A stretch of DNA of 64,000 nucleotides from Vishniacozyma victoriae (taxonomy: Eukaryota > Basidiomycota > Tremellomycetes > Tremellales > Bulleribasidiaceae). Positions within the stretch are counted from its first letter, which is position 1. Each line of letters starts with the position of its first letter. The position numbers and the translations under genes are program-made. The stretch is taken from contig JADPYG010000088.1 in NCBI GenBank assembly GCA_017654735.1, positions 2,108,001 through 2,172,000 on the forward strand, given 5' to 3'. The notes beneath the pieces were generated by a model. It saw only the letters and a program-made list of their open reading frames with translations, ran no database searches and was not told the origin of the DNA. Below, one piece after another: positions 56,891-64,000 of this stretch.

Positions 56891-59800
56891 ATGCCTAGTA
56901 CAATCAGTAAACCACGTAGAACAGAAGATGGGGCTCAACCAAAACCAACGATTGAGCCTCGACCAATGCCGACTTTTGTTTCGACTTTGAAAGCTGAAGA
57001 AACCGATTTCCCAAGAGGTGGAGGAACGAGTTTGACTGCTTTGGAAGTTAAGCAGACTAGGGATGAGGGAAGGAGGGAGGCCGAAGCTGAGGATCGGGCT
57101 GATGTGGGCTCCTTTTAATCCAAGACGAGGATAAGCTGATGATAGTCTTCGAAGAGTGCCAAGAAGAGAAAGCCTCAGATTAGTGAGAGGCATGCTAAGA
57201 GGATCAAGAAGAATGAGGTCAAGACTGGGAATGATGAGGACAAGGATAGTATTCGTAAGCTCATGATTTCGAGAGCTTCGACCGAGCTGATCATTCAGGA
57301 GTCGAGCATCTGAATTACAAGGTTAGCTAGCATAATCCGAGACGTGTGCAATTGAGCTGACAACTAGCGTCTAGCAGTCGGTACCCGAGTCCTTGCCCGA
57401 GTCCACACAGTCCTACCACTCCACATCATCCTCTCCCTACCCAACAACCTCTTAGCCCACGTTCCCATTACAGAAGTCTCCAACACCTTGACTCGCCTAC
57501 TATCCCTCGAAACCTCTTCATCTACCGGATCCAATGCCGAATCCGATGATGAAACCGAAGCACCAGATCTCACCGAGTTGTTCGAGCCAGGACAATATTA
57601 TACCGCCAAAGTACTTAAAACCTACCCCACAGCAAGTCAGAGCTTTGCTTCCCAATACCCTCCATCCGAGACCAACAAATTGGCAGCTAGGGTTGAAATG
57701 ACTTTGGTACCGGAGAAGGTCAATAGTGAGATTGTCAAAGCCGATTTGACTGGTGGATATATGATCACTGGAGAGGTTGTTTCGGAGGAAGATAAGGGAT
57801 GGCGAGTCGGACTAGGGTTGAGCAAGGATCACGGATTGGAAGGTGTGGATGGGTGGGTGACCACTGCTGAAGCTAAAAAGTCGGGTTCCGACTTGTTACC
57901 TGGTCAAATCATCCGAGCCGTCATTTCGGCAGTCACGGCCGGTGGTCGTGTCATGCAGCTTTCGGTCAATCAGGATCTCATCGCCGAATCGCAGATCAGC
58001 GAAGTCTCAACTGTTGGATCCTTACTCCCCGGACATCAGGTATCGGCATTGATCACTTCGGTCGATGGCGCCGGATTGAATGTCCAAGTCTGCGGTTTCT
58101 ACGAGGGAACACTCGATCTCGCTCATTTGCAAATTACAGAGGACGATATCGAGGATCAGTTCAAGGTCGGAAAGAAGGTACGTCCCCATCTCATTTGGCA
58201 TGAAGGTTAGCTGACGTTCAGGTTAAAGCAAGGGTCATCTACGATAATCTCGCCACTACACCTCGTCGATTCGCTTTATCCGCTCTCCCCCACGTTTTGG
58301 CATTCTCCAGTCCCCTACTACCTGGTCAGACCAAGCCAATCGAGCAAGCAGTTGAAGTTGGTAAAACACTCTCATCAGTTGAAATCACTCGAATTCTACC
58401 TGATTGGGGAGTCATCTGTAAAACCGATGATGGACTTCAAGGATTCGCTCATGTCAGTTACTCGTTCTGCTATGAACCCCCAGCTGATGATGTAGATCAG
58501 TCATCTCTCTGACGACCGACTTTTGGCATTGACAAATCACACCAAGCAGTTCCAGGTTGGTACCCTACACCGAGCCCGTGTCATTGGTCATTCGCCAATG
58601 GACGGTATTGCCCTCTTGTCTTTCGAGCAGAAGGTACTAGACCAGGTATTTATGCAGGTTGATGAGCTCAAAGTTGGCCAAGTTCTCAAGGTATGTCCCC
58701 CATCTACGACCAGAAGTGCGAGCTAACGAGATTAGGGAAAGATCCGTCGATTGACCGACAAGAGTTTATTCGTCGATATTTCCGGATCTGTCGATGGTGT
58801 CGTCTACCCACTACACTATGCCGACATGCAGCTCAAACACCCCGAACGACGATTCAAAACAGGTGGTGTCGTTCGATGTCGAATCCTCATTGTCGAACCA
58901 GCACGATCTCGAGTTGTCTTGACCCTCAAGAAGAGTTTGATCGATTCCGAAATGTCTATCCCCGCCACCCTTGACGATCTCAAGACTGGAACCCTCACTC
59001 CTGGTGTTGTCGCCAAGATCTTGGACAAAGGTTTAGTGGTTGAATTGTTTGGAGGAATGAAGGCTTTCGTACCCCAATCCGAGGCTAGTGCTCAATTCAC
59101 CCTCGACCTCAAGGATATCTTCTTTGTTGGTAAATCAGTCAATGTCCGAATCACCGAATTACGACCAGAAGAGGATAAAGTCACTGCCTCTATCCGTCAA
59201 GCTCTTCCAGCAGCTATCGCCGCTGAGAAATTGAATGTCGGCGATATTGTTTCTGGACTTGTCTCGCAAGTCCACTCGGAACAGGTTGTAGTTACTCTCA
59301 TGCCTGCTCAACTTACTTCGCTATTACACCTCAGTACACTCGCGAACCATCGACAAAAAGGTATCGACGAGTTGAGAAAGGAATTAAAGATTGGAGAGAA
59401 ACTCGAGGGATTGGTGGTTGTCTCAAAAAACCCTACTTCGGGTTTATTGGTAGTCAGTACCAAGCGATCGAACCAGGCTCCTTCAACTGGTATTTCCAAG
59501 AGCGCCGTCTCGTTCGACTCGATCACACCCGGAGAAATGGTTACTGGAAAAGTCATCAAGCATGCTCCTAACGGTACTCAAATCGAATTACCCAACGGTC
59601 TTACCGGCCGAGTCCACCCATGTGACGCTACCGATGACCTCAGTCTCATCGCCTCAGGAGACGGACCACTGAACATTGGCGAAGAGGTCAAGTGCCTCGT
59701 ACTTAAAGTCAACCCCCATACTAGGATCATCGACTTGTCTACTCGTCTATCAAGGGTCGACCCGGAAGAAGCTGGCGAAGTTGTTGATCGTGAGATCAGC

Positions 59801-61872
59801 TCCATCCAGGATCTGAAAGAAGGTCAGCAAGTCAGGGGTCTAGTCAAGAATGTCCAAAATGGATTATTCGTGGCTCTAGGTCGAAGCGTCGTGGCCCGAA
59901 TTAAGATCAGGGATCTCTTTGACGAGGTGAGTCCGAATAATGTCACCATAGAGAGAACAAGCTAATAGGTAGTTTGTCAAAGACTGGCAATCCCAATTCG
60001 AAAACAATCAACTCGTATCTGGCCGAATTCTATCCGTCGACCATAAACAGAACTTTGTCGAAATGACCCTCCGTAAATCAACTTCATCCACCAAAAAGGC
60101 TGCATCCCTCGCATTGACCGATTTCGAGGTCGGCCAAAAAGTCACCGCGACCGTCAAGAAGGTCGAGGAGTATGGACTCTTCCTCAAGATCGATGGTAGT
60201 GACATCAGTGGGTTGTGTCACAAGTCCGAAGTACGTCTTCCCCTACGTCCTGTATAATGTACTGATATTAGATCTCCAATGATAAAAAGAGGAATGTCTC
60301 GAAAGCTCTGAATGGATTCAGGGAAGGTGATGCGGTCAGAGCCAAGATCGTCAAGATTGATATGGAGAAGGGGAAGATCAATTTCGGAATCAAGCCAAAG
60401 TACTTTGACGATAATGAAGACGATGAGGAGGAGGATGATGAGCAAGAAGATGAAGATGAGGACGAGGACGAAATGGAGAATGGCTTGGAGCTCAAGTCTG
60501 ACGATGAAGACGAGGAGGCTCTCGATGGCGAGATGGACGAGGATGACGAGGGAGAAGATGAGGATGAAGAAGAGGACGATGACGAGGATGTTGACGTAAG
60601 TAATCCTTAAACGTCTTGAATAGTCAGTCACTGACAGACAGGTCGACATGTCTAGCAAACCAGTCGCATCCAAGACCAAGTCCAAGCCCACCACTAAACC
60701 CACCGCATCCGCTCTCAACGTTTCAGGTGGATTCGACTGGTCCGGCCGTGCCCCTTCCCCAGCCCCATCCGCATCATCCGAATCTTCATCCGACGAAGCT
60801 GAATCTTCTTCTCGAAAGAAAAAGTCCAAGTCCAAATCTAAATCCAACGGTGCCGTCGATCTAGCAGCTACCGCAATTGACGATTCTCAACCATCTACCA
60901 TTTCCGAATTTGATCGAGCTTTATTATCTTCACCAAACTCTTCATTCATCTGGATCCAATACATGTCTTTCCATCTTCAATTACATGAAATTGAAAAAGC
61001 TAGGCAGATTGGAAGGAGGGCATTGGAGAAAATTAATTATAGGGAAGAAGAAGAGAAATTGAATGTTTGGATGGCACTCGTTAATCTCGAAATTGGATTC
61101 GGGACCGACGAGAGTTCTGATAAATTATTCAAAGAGGCTGCTTCATACAATGATGCTCGACTGGTTCATATGCGTTACGCAGAGGCTTTACATGCTGCTG
61201 GCAAGGACGAGGTGGGTCAATTTACAACGAGAGCTATGTAGATACTGATGATAGGCCGCTGAGGAGGTATACAAGAAGGCAGTCAAAAAGTTTAGCGTCT
61301 ACCCAGAATCATGGCTCAAATTCGCCGAATTCTATTTGAAAAAGGACAACCTAAAAGCCGCCCGAGAACTTCTCCCGCGAAGTTTAAAATCCCTCGACAA
61401 GTCTCATCGTAAGCCCTATTCGTTGCTGTTTGTGACAAGAACTGATAGACAGACGTCGAGATGACTCAGAAAATGGCTGTCCTTGAATTCCGTCATGGAG
61501 ATGCCGAGCGTGGTAAAACGTTGTTCGAGGGAATCATCGATCGATACCCCAAGAAACTTGATGTTTGGTCAGTATACATTGATCAAGTTGCCAAAGCTGG
61601 TGATATCCAAAGTGCAAGGGGATTGTTTGAACGTTTACTGCAACTCAAGCAAAACGCCAAACGGGCCAAGTAAGTCATCCCTCCCTGTTGGTTGATTGCA
61701 GAAACTGACGAGAAGGTTCTTGTTCAAGAAGTGGCTAAATATTGAGGTCAGGATCGGAGATGCTGCGGGTCAGGAGAGGGCCAAGACGAGAGCAAGGGAA
61801 TGGGTCGCTGCTAATGCCAAACCCGAGGAGGATGAGGACGAAGAGATGGAAGAGGCTAGTGACGAGGAGTAG
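56891..61872 (+). CDS. RRP5: rRNA biogenesis protein Rrp5
   Basis: The start at 56891 gives a basic lead (MPSTISKPRRTEDGA). A long series of S1 RNA-binding repeats follows (for example VGTRVLARVHTVLPLHI, LTPGVVAKILDKGLVVEL, GQVLKGKIRRLTDKSLFVDI and VGQKVTATVKKVEEYGLFL). An acidic stretch at about 60405-60600 leads to a C-terminal block of HAT/TPR repeats (FDRALLSSPNSSFIWIQYMS, EIEKARQIGRRALEKI and WSVYIDQVAKAGDIQSARGL). This order, S1 array then TPR, is that of Rrp5, the only pre-ribosomal factor required for both 18S and 5.8S rRNA production. About twelve introns. It is intact. Confidence 0.95.
60405..60600 (+). repeat. RRP5: Acidic Asp/Glu low-complexity tract in RRP5
   Basis: GAT/GAG/GAA codons dominate, giving an Asp/Glu-rich linker of about 65 residues between S1 and TPR parts. 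Confidence 0.85.
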
Positions 61873-62025
61873 AAATACCTAGTCGACACTCTGTACTTGT
61901 ATATTGCATTGCATTCCTCTTTCTCAAACATACTGCTTGCCTCCTGTGTCACAGGATGCATTATAATCACCACGATACAGACTCTAGATGTAGGTAGGAT
62001 ACAGCAAATTATCGGTTGGATCTTT

Positions 62026-64000
62026 TATAGGTTAGTAGGCCTATCTTGTTGATTTACACTCTTCCTCCTCAAATTCTCCTCCACACCCTCCTCGATCTCA
62101 GCAACAGTCTCACCACCCGCCTGATCCCTATCGGGCTATTCATCAGCCTCTGCATATACATGTGAAGACGTCAAGAGAAGAAAGGAAGGACTCACCTTCT
62201 CACTGATCCTCTGCCACATCATCATCATATTACTAGACTTTCCACTGATCTCATCGACGCTCTTACCAGCCGCTCTGGCCTTTTCAACATCATACCATCC
62301 TGCCAAACTACATAACGGAGGTCTTTCACCTTGTAATTGCCGTGTGAGGAATCCAGCTTGTTCAGCTTGTGTTCGATCGGCAATCTTGGTTTCACGCCAT
62401 TTCTGATGTTGAGAACTATATTTCTTGTCCCATTCCGCTCTTTTGCTTAACCATTTACGAATCGCTCCTTCTCCGTGGACTTGACCGATTTTCTCGCGTA
62501 ACGCCGGATTGAGAGCTGGTATTTGATCGATTGATTCGAAAGGGCGGATCTTGCCGTGGGTCGATACTCGTTCAGCGACAATGTGAGATTGTGAGGAAGT
62601 AGGTTCCCGACCGATGACAGTGACGATCCCTATGGAAGGTGTTGCTTGATCACCTGGAGCACCTTCGTCTTCGGTGACTGATGATTCAGACTCGCTAGAC
62701 CCCCCAGCTTCAGATTGGACATCATCATCATCAATGTCCTTTTCGTTCGCCATATGAGCAGCCGATTGGGTGATGATTGGCTGAGTGAGATCGACCTGCG
62801 ATCCGACAGATGAAGGAGCGGTACTGCCGTGACCTGGGGTGGCATCGGAATAACTCTGCCGACGGCTTATCGCAGGCGAAGTAGTCATATCCGTCTGTGT
62901 GAAAGGCTTCAGCTTGGGCTCGATGGGCGATTGACCACTTGTCGAGCTTGTCTGGGCAGTATTGGACCTCGACGGATCACGAGACTTGTCTCGTTTCCGA
63001 GATCCGTTTACTTTCTTGTCGAGCGCTTTGCCAGCAGCGGTGTATGCCCAGATATTGAAGCTACGTATCAGCATGAAACTAACTGAAGACGAGACCTACT
63101 TTGCACAAGCTCGGTACATGTACTTTGCACTCTTTGTGATAGCCAGAGTAGGCACCACATGACAACATCCCTCGTAGATCTGTAAATGAACCCTGGTGGG
63201 TTTGTATTTTTCAATCATAGCTCCCTGGTCAGGGTACTGAGCCAGTGTGATTGAGGAGGGTCGATAGGTTGTGGGTTCAGCAGCTTTGTGGGCGAGGTAC
63301 ATGATCTACCACCATTAGCGCGGCTGACATGTGAATAATGATGTGAAGCTCACCTCGTCACGAAGCAGCTCACCACCACCTCCCGTCTGTTTATCAGCTT
63401 GAATGCTCGCACAGCTCTATCTAGCTTACTATCAGTAATGGACATAGTCCTCCTAGCGAGCCAAGATTGACGGGAGATACCAAAGGGTGACTCAGCAGAT
63501 TATTCGGACTATCATCAGCTGAATATACGCAAACAGTTAGCTGACCCACCAGTACATCTGCACTTGCTCATCAAACTGCGCTTTCGTCCCGTCCGACATC
63601 GTCACAGTTATCCCATCACCAGGTGCAGGCGGCCAAGCAACACTCGGCTTGTAGTGGAACCTAACGAGTCAGCTAGACCAATAAACAAGGAAAAAGTCAG
63701 CTTACCCTGTATTTGGAATAAAGTCCCCTCCGTCATATCCGCCTATACTAGGCATACTATGTGTCAAATCGACCCATGGACTAATCAAACTTGCTCCAGC
63801 GGGCATGGGGAGGCCCATCTCCCGGATGATGATAAGGAGAGAAACGACCATCCCTGCGCCGGCGGAGTCGCCCATGAATATGATTGATGTTGGTGAGATT
63901 GGTACGTGCGCGTCTGGTGGTGGGTCTATGAGGTATAGGTAGGATGCAAGTGCGTCGAGCAGACCGCATGGCTGTATTTTAGCTTATGAGCTGGTGCAAT
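62026..64000 (-). CDS. Alpha/beta hydrolase (hormone-sensitive-lipase type), 5' part outside window
   Basis: Read leftward from the window edge. The nucleophile motif is MGDSAGAGMV at about 63875, in the GDSAG form of the fold-3 lipase/steryl-deacetylase group. SPWVDLTHSMPS follows. The acid residue is in the DE near 63360-63300 and the catalytic His in YEGCCHVVPTL near 63165. After the core comes a long tail with Ser/Glu-rich sequence and a helical region (ALREKIGQVHGEGAIRKWL), ending DRPTNL. The substrate is probably an acyl ester or sterol ester. The gene starts beyond 64000, so it is partial. Confidence 0.82.

Noticed and set aside
60218..60847. 209-codon minus-strand frame rich in Leu/Ile/Val
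   Set aside because: Antisense of the Asp/Glu tract in RRP5, which mimics a membrane protein.

Overview
The window is nuclear DNA of a basidiomycete yeast, most likely a member of the Tremellales (Cryptococcus/Kwoniella type). Three things support this. Nearly every gene is split by short introns of about 40 to 70 bases with GTNNGT donors, CTNAC/CTGAT branch motifs and nearby AG acceptors. Genes are densely packed on both strands. The gene content is typical of the group: a 1030-residue SYF1, a CPL1-like secreted protein, a CFEM protein, a WC-2-type GATA factor and an HDEL-ending GRP94. No transposon, CRISPR array or bacterial operon is seen. Splice sites were read by eye, so exon borders are inferred. 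They keep the reading frame and join conserved motifs wherever exon coordinates are quoted. Layout, left to right. From 0 to 2.4 kb there is an intron-containing tRNA-Phe and a histone H3 gene whose N-terminal tail carries a four-residue insertion. From 2.4 to 9.1 kb lie four enzyme or transport genes in a row (PhzF-like isomerase, Dal5-type MFS permease, 2-oxoglutarate dioxygenase, flavin monooxygenase). These look like a small accessory metabolic cluster, and the permease has an in-frame TAG at a conserved Trp. From 9.9 to 20.8 kb come a CFEM GPI-type protein, a TatD nuclease, SYF1, GRP94, an isochorismatase-type hydrolase and a low-complexity Ssr4-like protein. From 21.3 to 24.1 kb is a CBM21 phosphatase-1 regulator, followed by 3.6 kb with no gene I can support. 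From 27.8 to 32.7 kb are an orphan gene, CGR1, CDT1 and ATX1. From 33 to 37.4 kb are a GH18 chitinase and a CPL1-like secreted protein. From 38.7 to 45.6 kb are a three-domain Paladin-like phosphatase and a REEP/TB2-DP1 membrane-shaping protein. From 45.9 to 51.6 kb are two divergent orphans (a membrane/coiled-coil protein and an F-box-like protein) and a DMT transporter. From 51.9 to 64 kb are a WW protein, a WC-2-like light regulator, ARP10, RRP5 and the 3' part of an alpha/beta hydrolase cut by the window end. Most genes are housekeeping: chromatin, splicing, ribosome biogenesis, replication licensing, ER folding, copper delivery and dynactin. The observations most worth checking are the H3 tail insertion, the TAG in the MFS permease, a SYF1 intron that appears to begin with GG instead of GT, the Paladin domain that has lost its catalytic cysteine, and the four-gene metabolic cluster. 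I found no evidence for an entirely new system, and say so.
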